This document shows positions 1 through 11,949 of a DNA stretch of 64,000 nucleotides, in pieces. Source of the DNA: Takashimella koratensis (lineage: Eukaryota > Basidiomycota > Tremellomycetes > Trichosporonales > Tetragoniomycetaceae); contig BCKT01000015.1 in the NCBI GenBank assembly GCA_003116875.1, forward strand, positions 62,001-126,000, read 5' to 3'. The position numbers and the translations under genes are program-made. The first letter of the stretch is position 1. Every line of letters starts with the position of its first letter. The notes under the pieces are model-generated. The model searched no databases. It had not been told where the DNA came from and saw only the letters and a program-made list of their open reading frames with translations.

Positions 1-429
1 AGCCTCAGTCTCACCCAGCTCAACTCAGCTCTCCGTAGATGGTACACCGCATGGTTTCAATCTCCCGGCGCGTTCCCCGCGGCCATCAGTATTCCCATCA
101 CCTGGTCTTCGACAGCTATCACCCTCTACCGGCTCTACAAAACGCAGGCGTTATCGTACCCAATCGCGGGACTGTACCTGGCGGGACTAGGACTCGCGAT
201 CGCGCATATACCATTTGGCGGGAAGGTGTTTGGTCTGTTGGATACCGTCAAGGAGGGAAAGTCTGCGGTACGCGACCAAGGGGCAGAGCAGGAGGGTGAA
301 GGGAAGGCGCAGGAGATGGATTCGGTGGAGGCTCTGAGGAGGTGGTTGAATATGCACGGGTGGAGGTGCGCGACGATAGATTTGCCAGCAGCTGTGTGCT
401 TTGTAGTTGCCACAGCTTTGGCTCTGTGA
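1..429 (+). CDS. DUF1772 (anthrone-oxygenase-like) membrane protein, C-terminal part
   Basis: The reading frame is open from the first base to a TGA at 427-429, giving the last 142 residues of a protein that begins outside the window. It shows a hydrophobic helix (GLYLAGLGLAIAHIPFG), a polar Glu-rich loop, then the conserved ending W-x4-H-x2-R-x4-D (WLNMHGWRCATIDLPA) and a final hydrophobic stretch. This is the C-terminal layout of the DUF1772 family of small four-helix membrane proteins, which includes fungal anthrone oxygenases. Membership does not prove enzymatic activity. No partner gene is visible upstream. Confident as coding; family assignment moderate. Confidence 0.75.
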   Translation, partial: SLSLTQLNSALRRWYTAWFQSPGAFPAAISIPITWSSTAITLYRLYKTQALSYPIAGLYLAGLGLAIAHIPFGGKVFGLLDTVKEGKSAVRDQGAEQEGEGKAQEMDSVEALRRWLNMHGWRCATIDLPAAVCFVVATALAL

Positions 430-993
430 CCAGAGATGCAGTAGCTAAGACGGCCACTTTTGTTGTCGAGGCGACCAGATGAAGGATGCCAGATGGGGGT
501 CCTTTGACTATGAATCTATATCCACCCCCCACTTTACGTTAAAGTCGGCGACGAGGGACATCGAAAAATCACAGCAACATCAGGTCACCGCTATCTCCTC
601 ATCCATCTCTCCACCCCTATACCCTCTACCCCTTCTCACCTCGCCTCATCTCATCACCCAAATCGTGGGATTCCCTCTCGGGAGGAGAAACACGTCGTTT
701 CAGAGACACCCTTGCCGCCCGCAGGCGCAAAACGAAGGAGACTCGCACGTCTCTTCCGACCGTCTGGTTATATGACCAGACCCGTATTCGCTCTCACCGG
801 ACTCTTACATCTCACCACTCAGATTCGAGCATCACGACCTCTCTCAACATCATCGCTTGTCTTGGACTCGTTATATCTTTCATCGGCATCATCTCCCTTC
901 TTTCATCAGACCCGCCGACACTTGCCAAAATTATCATACCTACCTCTGTGTCGACCGACACTCACTGTGTTCAACCATACCTATCACCGACTG
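430..993. other. Intergenic region before the helicase gene
   Basis: Pyrimidine-rich sequence typical of a fungal promoter and 5' UTR. In-frame ATGs at 712 and 772 would extend the helicase N-terminus by up to 94 residues, including an Arg-rich, mitochondrial-presequence-like stretch, but the composition looks like leader rather than protein. No other gene seen. Confidence 0.5.
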
Positions 994-3900
994 ATGTCTT
1001 CGAGCGGTTCATCGCAATTTGTTGAACACTCATCATCCTCTGTACCTTCTCAGTCATCTATCCCTGGTCAACCCCGCTTGCACCCAAGTCGACAGTCCCT
1101 GTGGGAACGCTTGGGCCCCAGCAACGCCTTTCCTAATCAATCTCGCCCTCGTAGCCCTAGCCCCTCGGCGTCGCGCTCGACTCGACGCTCCTTCGCCTCC
1201 TCTGCACCTACGTCTTCCCGAGGCCGTTCTCGACCAGGGTCATCTTCTACCCAGTGAGCCGTTCGTCGTGTTGTATTCACATCCGACTAACCCGCGGTCA
1301 GACCAAAACGCCAACTATCACCTTCTTCCGTCCGATCACCCCCTGCAAAACTCCCTCGACCCACTTCCCCGCCTCCACTTCAGGAACGTCCTATGCCACC
1401 TCCATACCGACGCGGTCGTGGCGGAGGCCCCGGCCCCAGCTCGTCGCAACATCGACGAGGCGCTCCCCCACCCCCGCCTTTGCCTGAACTCCCGGGGCCC
1501 ATGTGGACGAAGGAAAACATCGTTGCGCAGTTTGGAAGCGGAGTTGTCCTAAAGAAGCAATGGGAGGAGAACCCAAAGGCACCACTCGCCAACTACCGTG
1601 GAGGCGGGACGGGAGGTGCCCAAGGGATGGGCGATGGAGGGAAGGCTTATCAGTCTGTGGAGGGAACTATCAATGGTGTCAAAGTCGTCAGGTGAGCCTA
1701 GAGGCCAAATGGGTTTGACCGGGGCTAACGTGAGGAACTCAGAGTCTCGGTTGTCGGGGATCCCGATAGAAACATTGTTGGATGGGGAGACGCGCCCAAC
1801 AAGAAGGAAGCAGAGAAGCTTGCTGCTCTCAGCGCATGCCTGCAACTCGCAGCAGCCGGTCTGGTGAGCTGTTCGAATTGATCTCTGATATAGCGGTCTT
1901 CTAACGCAAGAGCAGATCGACAAGAGCGGAAAATCCACTGGAGGGAACCAAGCTCAGCCTGCTTCGACTCCCGCCAACTCTGAAGAGGTCGAGTTGAGAG
2001 ACGGCACCAAGATCAGCTACGACCGAGCACGACAGTTCATGGAGTATTACTGTCATGCCTACAAATTGGGCAAGCCCGATCTCGAATTTTCGCAATCATC
2101 CGGCAAGTCGACGGGTCGCAAGGGTCGAGGAGGGCCGCAGCAGTGGGAGGCGGTGATGACCGTCAGCGGACGCCGAATCGGTATGGGCACAGCAACGAAC
2201 AAGAAGGCGTCGCAAGCTAGGTGTTACCTCGACGTCACTCAGTATCTCGACAGCTGCGACGAGCAATTGTGGAAGGATTTCATTGAATATTCGAAGAAGG
2301 ACCAAAGTGCGAACATTGGTCTGGCACCGCATCTCGTCTTCCAGATGTCCGAACATCTCAACGACGAGGTTCAAAACCTTTGTGCGGATATCAAGCAGTC
2401 GCATCTGCTTCACAACGCGCCGCCGTCTGGAGTCGCCGCCGAGCAGCCTCAACAAGCAGCCGCGTGGTCTGCGGGTCGAAGATCGTTTGCGACCGAGAAA
2501 GACTTGGCCAGCAAGTCTTTGCAGTTGCAAGACAACCTCGCGGCGTACGAGGTCGACCCGAAGATGGAACGAATGAGGGAGACTCGCCAGTCTTTGCCTG
2601 TCTACTCCAAAGCAACCGACATTCTCGCCAAGATTGAAATCAACGAAGTCACGATCGTCATGGCGGCGACGGGTTCAGGCAAGACAACACAGGTCCCGCA
2701 ACTCTTGTTTGACGACTGGATCAACCGTGGGGATGGCGCAAAGTGCAACATCGTCTGCACACAGCCACGTCGATTGGCCGCCATGTCGGTTGCCGAGCGA
2801 GTCGCGGATGAACGAGGGCAGCCGCTCGGTCGCGAAGTGGGCTACCAGGTCCGATTCGACGCCAAGCTCCCGGAACCGAACGGCAGTATCACGTTCTGCA
2901 CGACCGGTATCTTCCTCAAACGGATGCAGTCGTCCCTCGGCGCGCAGGCCAACCCGTCGTCGGTCGCGGCGATGGACCTCGTGACGCACATTGTTGTTGA
3001 CGAAGTTCACGAACGTGACATCGACACGGATCTGTTGCTGGTCGTGTTGAAGCGACTCATCGCGGATCGACGAGCCCGAAACAAGCCAATCAAGGTCATT
3101 CTCATGTCGGCGACTATCGACCCGAGTCTTTTCCAGAAATACTTCACCGATCCGCGCGGCAGACTCGCCCCCGTTGCCGAAGTACCTGGACGTACCTTCC
3201 CGGTCGAGCGTCACTACCTCAACGACTACTTGCAGGAGCTGTCGTCTGGCTTGCCGTCCAGGATGGGTGGTTGGGTGTTTGAAGACCGCAAGGTGGACGA
3301 GTACATCCGAAAGGAAATGAGTAACGACCCAAGCAACTTTATCAAGTCAACCGGGATCAGCGGAGGCGAGCTCGAAATTCCTTACCCTTTGGTCGCGTTG
3401 ACAATCGCCTATGTCATGCAACGGTCGGACGACGGACACGTCCTGGTCTTCTTGCCTGGCTGGGACGAGATTAAGAAGGTCGCCGACATCCTTCTCGATA
3501 GTGCACGATTCCCGCTCCTGGGGTTGCGATTCTCCGACTCGTCCAAGTTCAGCGTCCACTACCTCCACTCCACGATCCCTGCCGCCGAGCAACGTGAGGT
3601 ATTCAAGCCTCCACCTCAGGGAGTCCGGCGTATCATCCTCGCCACCAACATTGCTGAAACTAGTGTGACCATCCCCGACGTCGTGTACGTCGTCGATAGC
3701 GCACGTGTCAAGGAGAAGCGGTACGACCCTGAGCGTCATATGAGTTCGTTGGTGTCCGCGTGGATTGGAGCGTCTAATTTGGGGCAAAGAGCGGGCAGAG
3801 CCGGTCGACACAGGGAGGGAGAGTATTTCGGTCTGTTGTCAAAGAGGCGTTTGGAAAGTCTTGACCCGCACCAGATGGTCGAGATGAAGCGGTCCGACTT

Positions 3901-5608
3901 GAGTAACGTCGTCATGCACGTCAAGGTGAGTCTTCTGGGTAAGGTGATGATCAAATGCTAACGTGCGCTCTAGGCACTCAACTTGGGTCAAGTCGAAGAC
4001 GTCTTGGCAGCGACGATCGAGCCGCCCGAGCCATCCCGTATCGTCGCAGCTATGGAAGTCCTCCGAATGCTTGGAGCAATGGATGCCGAGCAAAACCTCA
4101 CCTCTCTTGGGCGTGTCCTTCTCCAGCTTCCAGTGGAACCCGCCATCGGCAAGCTGTGCCTGTACGGTTCCTTCTTCCGGTGCCTCGACTCGGCACTCAC
4201 CCTCGCTGCCGTCCTCACCAACCGCGACCCGTTCCTCGCCCCACTCGCGCTCAAGGCCCAAGCAGACGCGATCAAGGACTCGTGGTCCCCTCTCGCATTC
4301 CGTTCCGACCCCCTCGCGATCGTCGCTGCCTTCAACACCTGGTCTGCGATGGACGACAGAGGGGAGTACAACACTGGTTCTCGGTTCTGCTCGGATAACT
4401 TCCTGAGCAAACCGACATTGTTACAGATCAAGCAGGTGAAAGGAAGTCTGCTGCAGAGTCTCGACCAGGCAGGTGTCATTGCTGTCTCGGCGGGAGGGAA
4501 TGTGGGCAGAATTGGGAGAAGGCTGGAAGTGCCCCCGCAGTTGAGGGAGAATGACAGCTCGTTGCCGCTGTTGGCGGCTTTGATCGCGGTCGCGTCGGCG
4601 CCAAACTTTGCTATCAGGACCTCGGAGAAGACTTGTCGCACGTCTCAAGACAAGGTGCGTGCTTTGCTGTCCCAACATTTCGCTTATGATAGCTGACACG
4701 ACTCACAGACCGTCTTCATCCACGCGTCTAGTGTCAACTCTCGCAAGCGAGAGGCAGGCGGGCCTGAAGAGCCGAGCGCATCTTTCAACCCTGCCGAGAA
4801 GCGACTATACGCGTTTGGCGAGAAGCACCGCAATGTCCCGCCTGGCGGCAATCCAAACAACGCGATGACCCAACTCCGCGTTGTCACTCGTCTCGATCCG
4901 ATGACATACATGCTGTTCGGCGCGTACAATCTGTACGTCACCCAGCGTGGACTCGAGTGTGACAACTGGTTGCCTGTGACTGGTAACTTGCACGCCTTGG
5001 ACGATGTGCAGCGTCTCAAGACGCTTCTTGACGCGTGCATGTTGCGTGTCTTCGAGGGCGTTGGGAAGGCTTTGGTGCGTGGTCGAGACGAGCGATTCAT
5101 CGCTTCTCGGAACGCCGTCAATGTCGGGCGGGGGTCTAGCCGTATCAACGAGCCGGATACGGGGATGGACGATGTGGGGGAAAACGAGAGCGACGATGAA
5201 GGCGATAACGACGACCCGATGAACAATGGGAACGGATTGGGCCGACTCAGTGGGTTCGGAGGGGAGAAGAAACCGCCTCGAAAGGTTGAACCACTGAGCA
5301 TGGGGGAGATCAAAGAGCTCGAAATGCTCACTACCGACGTGGTGCGTATCCTCGATGCGTATGCGTCCGAGCGAGAAGGGTCGAGCTCGACGTACACGTC
5401 GAGACCGGTGACGCCCAGTGGAGGGGGAAGTGGATACGGAGGAACTGGGAGTGGGTATGCGCGTGGAGGTGCGGGTGGTGGAAGTGCAGGGTACGGGTAC
5501 AGCCATGGGAGTGTACCGATGGCGTCTGGGGGAAGCGGAAGTGGGTATCTCACCCCTTCAGGAGGGAACGGGAGTGTCTACCGACCCCCTCAGTCCAGGA
5601 GGTGGTAA
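994..5608 (+). CDS. DHX9/MLE-like DExH-box RNA helicase
   Basis: Exons 994-1253, 1302-1691, 1743-1863, 1916-3925, 3974-4654 and 4709-5608 join in phase to 1453 residues. An N-terminal Ser/Pro/Arg-rich region is followed by two dsRBD-like segments (about residues 150-255 and 290-380). The helicase core has motif I GSGKTTQVP (about 510), a DEVH box (about 620), SAT (about 655) and QRAGRAGR (about 880). Winged-helix/HA2 and OB-fold regions follow, and the tail is Gly/Ser/Tyr-rich. Paired dsRBDs, DExH core and Gly-rich tail are the DHX9/RHA/maleless layout, so the protein probably unwinds structured RNA or RNA-protein complexes. DHX36/YLR419W-type relatives are the alternative. Start chosen at 994 because residues further upstream look untranslated. 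Confidence 0.9.
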
Positions 5609-6065
5609 AGGAGGGATGAGAGCGTTCGTGATCAGCTAGAATTGGCATCAAAATCAGCATTAGCATCTCACCCAACTTGCATCTCACCATTACCCTTGTC
5701 GTTCATCCTTCCGGTCTGTTCATCTCTACATATATCCTCAAAAAGAATAAAACGCATAGCAGCAGCTGGCTGCATGCTTTCGGCCCGAGCATAGTAACAT
5801 ACAAGATCCATGCATCTGTCTATATTGAGCTTAAGAGGAGCGAGGGGTAACGGTAGTGCATTGTTGCTAAGATACACACATAATGACATTGATATGTAAC
5901 GTCCCCCGCTCTGACCATCGTCATAGCCGCATCTTCGCGTTGATGCATCGCTTCCCATCTTGTCGTTCACCGCAGCCGCCTAGCCCACCACAGCTATCTT
6001 CAACACACCTCTTGCCCAACCTGTCTCTCTTTTTGGCACTCGACACCCGCTATTAAACCCACACC
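5609..6065. other. Intergenic region, helicase 3' UTR and next promoter
   Basis: AT-richer 3' flank of the helicase gene followed by a pyrimidine-rich leader just upstream of the next start codon. No gene or repeat seen. Confidence 0.5.
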
Positions 6066-8606
6066 ATGCCGTCCGAGATCCTCCACCTCCCGCCTTTGTA
6101 CACCATCGTCGGCCTATACCGACTGCTCACCGACCCGTCGATCCGCGAACCCGTTCTCGACAAAGTCCGACACGCTACCGTCCGCGGTCTTATCGTGGGT
6201 GCGGTCTATGCGATCCTCGGATGGAAACCCATGTCGTGGTTTGTCCAAAGGTTTTTGGTCGGTGCAGCAAAAGTCGATAGGAACGTGACGGTTGGAGCTG
6301 GCTGGGCGAAAATTAATGTGAACATTGTTCTTTGTGAGTTTGGGCTTGAGATCTGGGGTGCCTTGAAGACACTGGTCTGGTCTGGACTAGGGATGAATTT
6401 TAAGGAGAAGAGATGGACACCGAGGCTGCGGAGACTGAAAAGCCTTGAGTGGTGATCAGCGCTCCGGCAGGGAGCTAGTCTGCAGAGTGCAATGTAATGG
6501 TTTAGACCAAATGAGAACTCAGACGACGCTCAGACTCATGATGTATCCCAACGAACCAAACAGAGCATCGCTGACGCCTTGACCTGGCAGATACACACAT
6601 CCTCATTCTCTTGCCTCAGCTCACCAACATCCTCCGATTCTTCGTGCGGAAGAACATCCGGATCGCGCGGGAACGAGCGTGGGCGTTGACCGTTGCGTCG
6701 CGTGGAAAGCCGGCCGAGTTCTGGAGCCAGGTGCGTAACGGGGATATGAGCTGCGTGTAGGGAATGCAAAAAAGAGCAGAAAGAAGTGATGAAGAGAAGA
6801 TAATGTGACATGGGGGAGGAGACGGAGCGAGTGGTGTCGGTGGTCGTTGCGAGCACCTATTGCTAATCTCTATCAATACAGGGGTATGTAGAAGAATGGG
6901 CACAGCCGCCTGTAACCACTACCGCGTTGGTCAAGGCCGGACGAAGGTCGCATCAGGAGGTATGGTTGAAGTGGGCACTGTGGTGGCCGACACAGATGGT
7001 CATTCGGCACTGTGAGTAAACGAGCTCCCAGCGAGGGGAGGGCTGTTCGTGGAAGAGAAAACAGACAAGGGTGGAGGAAGAGGCCGGTCTGCTCCAGCGA
7101 AGTGATCCACACCTCTCACGCGTTGGAAACAGGGAAGACAGCGAATGAAGCAATGCAAAGTACGCCGTAGCTGACGATTCCCCTTGACCACACCTACAGT
7201 CATCCTGCTCCCACTCTCGCCTAACCTCCCACTCCTCGCGCCCGTCTTCCTCGCGACGCTCAGAGCCCTGCAGACCGCAGAGTACCTACACCAGCCGTAC
7301 TTCCTCGTCAAGCGGATGCAGCCAGACGAGGTCTGGCGCTGGGTTGAGGAACGCAAGTGGGCTTACCGAGGTGAGTGAGGTGAAAGAATAGTTGGGGCCC
7401 GCTGTGATTGTTCTCTGTTTCTTTGTCGACCCCCCGGGGACCCCCAAATCGGACTTGCCCCTCGTCGGTTCGTCTTCTCGTCCATGTCGGGAGGGATCGG
7501 GTGGAATCGGGCTCGTTACATTGGCAACGACAGATTCGATATCATTTCCCCTCCCCCACCCCCGACCAGCTCCGCATCACGTCGTCACTTCTTCCCACAC
7601 CGCCCCACGGGCGAGCTAACCTCCACACCACTCCCATGGGGTCCTGACCCCGTCTCCTGAGATGTTTGGGAGCACCTTCGCGTTCTCCAGCGTCTTCACC
7701 GTGTCGAGACGGAGACGGAAGTGTCGATTGTCCTGTTTTATCTTGATCTCCTCTGCATTTCCGACAAAGACCGAACCGGAATGTGCCACCCCACATTTCC
7801 CCCCGCATGTGCCCACTCTCCCCCCTCCCCTCATTTACGAAAAAGGGGGAACTTTGCTGACAAAATGGACGACGTACTACCGAATCCCTTGTTTCCAGTC
7901 TTCGGGTTCGCTGCCAGTCTGCTGGAGAGTTTCCCTATTGCCGGGCTGTTCTTCAGCATCTCTAACCGGGTGGGGGCCGCCATGTGGTGAGTGGTGGTGC
8001 TGCCTTTTTCGAATTTTTCAATTCCGGGGTTGACGCTTTTCTTATCGAATCCTATAATTCGTATTTCCGTCATCCGACTAACTTCGGCTCACTCCTCGGC
8101 CTGACACTTCCGTCTCGATCACCTCTCTTCACCTGTGCTCGCGCGCCTTGATCGTCAACTATCTCAACCTCTTGTTGCCCGATTCGTGCTTTGTTTGCAC
8201 CACTTTCCCACGCATCATCGGGATTTGGTGGCTTGCTTTTCCGTTGGGGCGCTTGTCTCCGTGTCCTCCCCGTAGGGCCCACGATTTGGAGAAACGTCAA
8301 CACCTCTTCTCCGCAGGTGTCCTCCGCCCGCTACCTCCTGCACAAGTGGGGCTATTCGGCATGGGCGCTGTGACGGATCTAGGCGTCGACGTCCAAGCCG
8401 CAGAGGCGGAGATCGAACGCAAGTGGTCGCAGAAGCCCGGAGGCGGGAGAGATAACACTAGAAATGGAAGCAGCAGCGGGTTCAGTGCAGGTGCAACGGG
8501 TGGTGTAGAGAAACGACCCATCGGAGCAGGTTCCGAGAAGCCGGTTGTCGAGCTCAAAGGTCCTGGATTGGGCGTCGGGACGCAGGGCAAAGAGCACATT
8601 CTGTAG
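6066..8606 (+). CDS. EI24-type (Lds/Rrt8-like) multi-pass membrane protein
   Basis: Exons 6066-6333, 6591-6730, 6882-7011, 7200-7370, 7899-7986 and 8276-8606 join in phase to 375 residues. The protein is hydrophobic with several membrane segments, among them LIVGAVYAILGW, HILILLPQLTNIL, FILLPLSPNLPLLAPVF and FPIAGLFFSISNRVGAA. It carries the conserved C-terminal block GAAMWAHDLEKRQ, seen in fungal outer-spore-wall/lipid-droplet proteins of the Lds1/Lds2/Rrt8 group (EI24 superfamily). The tail after it is Gly/Ser/Lys-rich and probably cytosolic. The introns (257, 151, 188, 528 and 289 nt) are much longer than in every neighbour. Likely an ER or lipid-droplet membrane protein; its molecular activity is unknown. 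Confidence 0.8.
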
Positions 8607-9492
8607 AGGGTTAGCCTGTATGCACGGAAACCTGCCAAGAGCGTTGGCTACGGTGCATGAGCCAAGGGAGTGAAAATAACCCGGGCCGCCGGTTCTCCGG
8701 ACGCCACTGGACCGCGGACTGGTCAGGTAGGGTGTGCAGTTGGGTGAATCTTGGTTTCCCCCCTGGACCACCTGGGCGAGGATGCCTGGTGGAGGGTCAG
8801 GGCCCAGGGACTGTTCACATGATCAGGTGTCAGCTGAGATCAGACGTTCCGGCAGGGCTAAGGGGCTTCTGGTTGAATTGTTTTTCGTATTTTACCCCAC
8901 TTTCGGAAAAAGCAGTCGTGGGTTGATTGTTTTTTTTTTGGCAACCGCGCTGTGTCCGGGAGGATCCCCTGGCATTCCCAAAGGGATTCGTGGGCAAAGG
9001 GATGAGGGGTGAGGAGAGGATAGGGTTTACGGACGAGGTGAGAACGAGTCGTGTTTGGTGCGGGTCCGCGGGGAGGGGGTTGTGTCGCGTATACGTTCGG
9101 ATGGGTGGACCGGAAGGGACCGAAGGAAAAGTCAAGGGACGAGAGACACACGAGGGGCCCACAAGTTTAACAGCTTTGGGGGTCGACGTGGGGGCGGCAA
9201 GCGTTAGGGTCTGAAGAGGGGCAGGGGGGGCCGAAATAGCGGCAGAAGAGAGGAAAAACATGCGTCTGACCAACCAACCAACCACTAACGAGTCATTCGA
9301 AATTAAGAGGAAAAAAAACTCCCCCCCCCCCTCCCCCTGGTCCTCCCCCACCCTCTGGTCTATATAAGAGGTCACCGCTACCTCTCCCCTTCCCGCTCTC
9401 CCATCACCTTTTCAGTACACTCACCACTCCGCCTCCCCCTTCGTCCACCCCACCCCACCCTACCCCTACCCCCACCTAAAGCTACCGCCGTC
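8607..9492. other. Intergenic region upstream of the ACS-type permease
   Basis: Holds a T run near 8930, short CCAA repeats near 9270, a poly-C tract near 9320, and a TATA element. No coding signal. The long upstream region suits a regulated permease gene. Confidence 0.5.
9361..9367 (+). promoter_or_regulatory. TATA box of the ACS-type permease gene
   Basis: TATATAA lies 126 nt upstream of the permease start codon, followed by a C/T-rich leader with CCCCACCCCACC-like runs. Position and context fit a core promoter; no upstream activator site is recognised. Confidence 0.5.
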
Positions 9493-11949
9493 ATGTCGAA
9501 GACGGTGCACATGGCCGATGCCGAGGCCGAGAAAACAACACGCGACTTGCAGGTCGAGCAACAGGGTGAGATGACGGACGGGACCTCGACCCTCGCGCCG
9601 ACGGGGACGAGGGGTACCGACGTCGAAAAGGGGAGTAACGTTGGCGGCGAGTCGGAGCACTTCAAGGCAGAGTTGAGGAAGAGGGAACGCAAGTTGCTCT
9701 TCAAACTGGGTGAGTTCCGGCTCGGACAACAGCAGCAGTGATGATGTCGACTCCGTGATCGACGGGTCCGCGGAGGAAGTGATGGTGTGGCACGTGGCTG
9801 ACGATGTTTGTCTCGACTACCTCATCCTGACCGCGCTGGATACTGCCAACGATCATGGGACCACGCAGACATGGCCATCTTGCCGTTTGCCATTCTCCTT
9901 TACCTCTCAGCCTACCTCGACCGTGGTAACCTGTAAGTTTTCTCTCTTCTCCGCAGCCTCACCCCCTGCCACCGTGCCCCTTCCTTTGGCTATCTGTCAC
10001 CTGGCACCTGGACGACACTTATACAACCCAGTGCCAACGCTCGCTTGCAAGGACTCGAAGCCACTGTTCTTGAGAACAGCGACACCAACTACTCGATTGC
10101 CCTTTGCTGCTTCTTCATCACTTACATCATCTTCTCTATCCCCGGTACCCTCCTCGCCAAGCAGATCTCCCCTTCTACCTCCATCTCGTGCGGTGCCATC
10201 ATCTGGTCCATTGCCGCTACTTGCCAGGCGGCCGCAACGAACCGTGCGGGTCTGTTCGTGTGCCGATTGTTCGTCGGTATTGGCGAAGCGCTCTTCGGTC
10301 AGGCTATGGCCCTTCACTTGACTTACTGGTACACCAAGGAGGACCTTGCCAAGCGTATCGGTCTCTTCATCTCGGCTGGTTCGCTCTCTGGTGCTTTCGG
10401 TGGTCTGATCTGTACGTTGAGTTCTTAACCTTACATACCCCCACCCCCTCGCGCTCACCCTTTGTTTATCATATCACAACCGCATCTACTCTTTCCTCTT
10501 CAAATGATTTCTACTAACCCTACCAGCCTTCGGTGTCTCGTCAATCACCAAGACCCCCATCGCTCAATGGCGTATTCTCTTCCTCATCGAGGGTTGCCCT
10601 TCCGTCATTCTCGCCATTTGCGTCTTCCTCTTCCTCCCTTCTCGCCCTGAGATCTCCAAGTACCTCAACGAAGAGGAACGTACGCTCTGCCTTACCCGAC
10701 TTAACCGCGAGAACCTCCAGGAGTCCAAGGTCGGAGTCGACATGGCAGGTGTCGTTCGTTGCTTGACCGACTGGAAGACTTATGTCATCTCGATCATGTA
10801 CTCTTGCATGGTGAGTACCTTCTCTACCCACTATAAGGCCTGCTGGGGTTCTGTCTGCCTTGGAAACCTCCATTTTGATCCTTTTTGACACCCTGCCCCA
10901 GAACTTGACTCTTGGCTCCGTCGGTGGCTTCTTGCCCACGATTATCAAGGGTTTCGGTGAGTACATTGCTCGCTAGCCAACAAACCGATGTACTGCAACT
11001 GATGAGCTCCACTAACTCTTCTTAGGCTACACCAACGCCCGCGCCCAGCTCTTCACTGTTCCTCCTTACGCTGTCGCCCTCGTCTTCATGTTGCTCCTTA
11101 CTTCGTTCTCTGACTGGCGCCAGACTCGAGGGTGAGCCTCTTCCTCCACTGCTCATCTCTAGCTCTTGCCATCTTCCCCCTTCTCTCTTCCTGAAATCAT
11201 TGCTAACCTCCCTCTCCGGTAGTATCCCCGTCATGGTTCCCTTCATCCTCGGTGTTATCGGCTGGGCGGTCCTCATGTCCGTTCCTGCATCCGGCGACAC
11301 CCAGACTCAGACTTCTGGTCGCTACTTTGCCTGCATCTGTATCGTTACCGCTGGGTACACCAACATCCCATTGATCATGGCCTGGCAATCCGCGAACACG
11401 GGTAACCAGTCTCAACGCGCTACCTCCCTCGGTATGCTTAACGCTCTCGGCCAGTGTCTCTCCCTTGCCGCCGCGTTCCTCTTCCCGTCCAACCAGGGCC
11501 CGCAATACACGACCGGCTGCATCGTCAACATCACGTTCCAGGCGCTCGGTCTCGTTATCGCGACCAGCATGACCCTGTGGTACAGGTGGGAGAACAGGAG
11601 GAGGGACCGCGTCGAGGGCGGCAGGCCACCAAAGGGGACCCCGCTTGAGGTTATCGAGAAGCACGACCTTGCTCCTGGTAAGTGTGGTTTTGTTTGAACC
11701 GTTGTTGTGCTTCTCGTGATTCTTCCCCTCCCTCTTCCTTGTCATTGTGCGAATTGTTTGTCCCACCTTGATCTCTCCTCGTACCGGGGATGTGGTACCT
11801 GCCACCGCCTATTCCACTTGCTTCCGTTCCTTTCGGACCCCAAAATTCCTCGATCTTCTCCTTTGCTTCACATCCGCTCAGTCTAGCTTGCACACAACTT
11901 TGGAACCCGCGCGCTAACTTCTGCCACAGGGTTCAGGTACACGCCATGA
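9493..11949 (+). CDS. MFS permease, anion:cation symporter (Dal5/Tna1-like) family
   Basis: Exons 9493-9709, 9869-9932, 10032-10411, 10527-10810, 10902-10956, 11026-11131, 11223-11677 and 11930-11949 join in phase to 526 residues. The N-terminus (about 70 residues) is acidic and cytosolic. The first membrane segment ends in YLDRGNLANARLQG, the D-R-x-N-x-x-N-A-R signature of the allantoate/nicotinate/pantothenate-type ACS family. Further helices follow, with a large mid-loop after the sixth, and the protein ends FRYTP, typical of this family. The last 20-nt exon is supported because it restores that ending. It probably imports a small organic anion or vitamin by proton symport at the plasma membrane; the substrate cannot be read from sequence. 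Confidence 0.92.

Noticed and set aside
712..993. N-terminal extension of the helicase as a mitochondrial presequence
   Set aside because: In frame, but it is rich in leader-like pyrimidine sequence and DHX9-like proteins are nuclear/cytosolic; kept only as a note.
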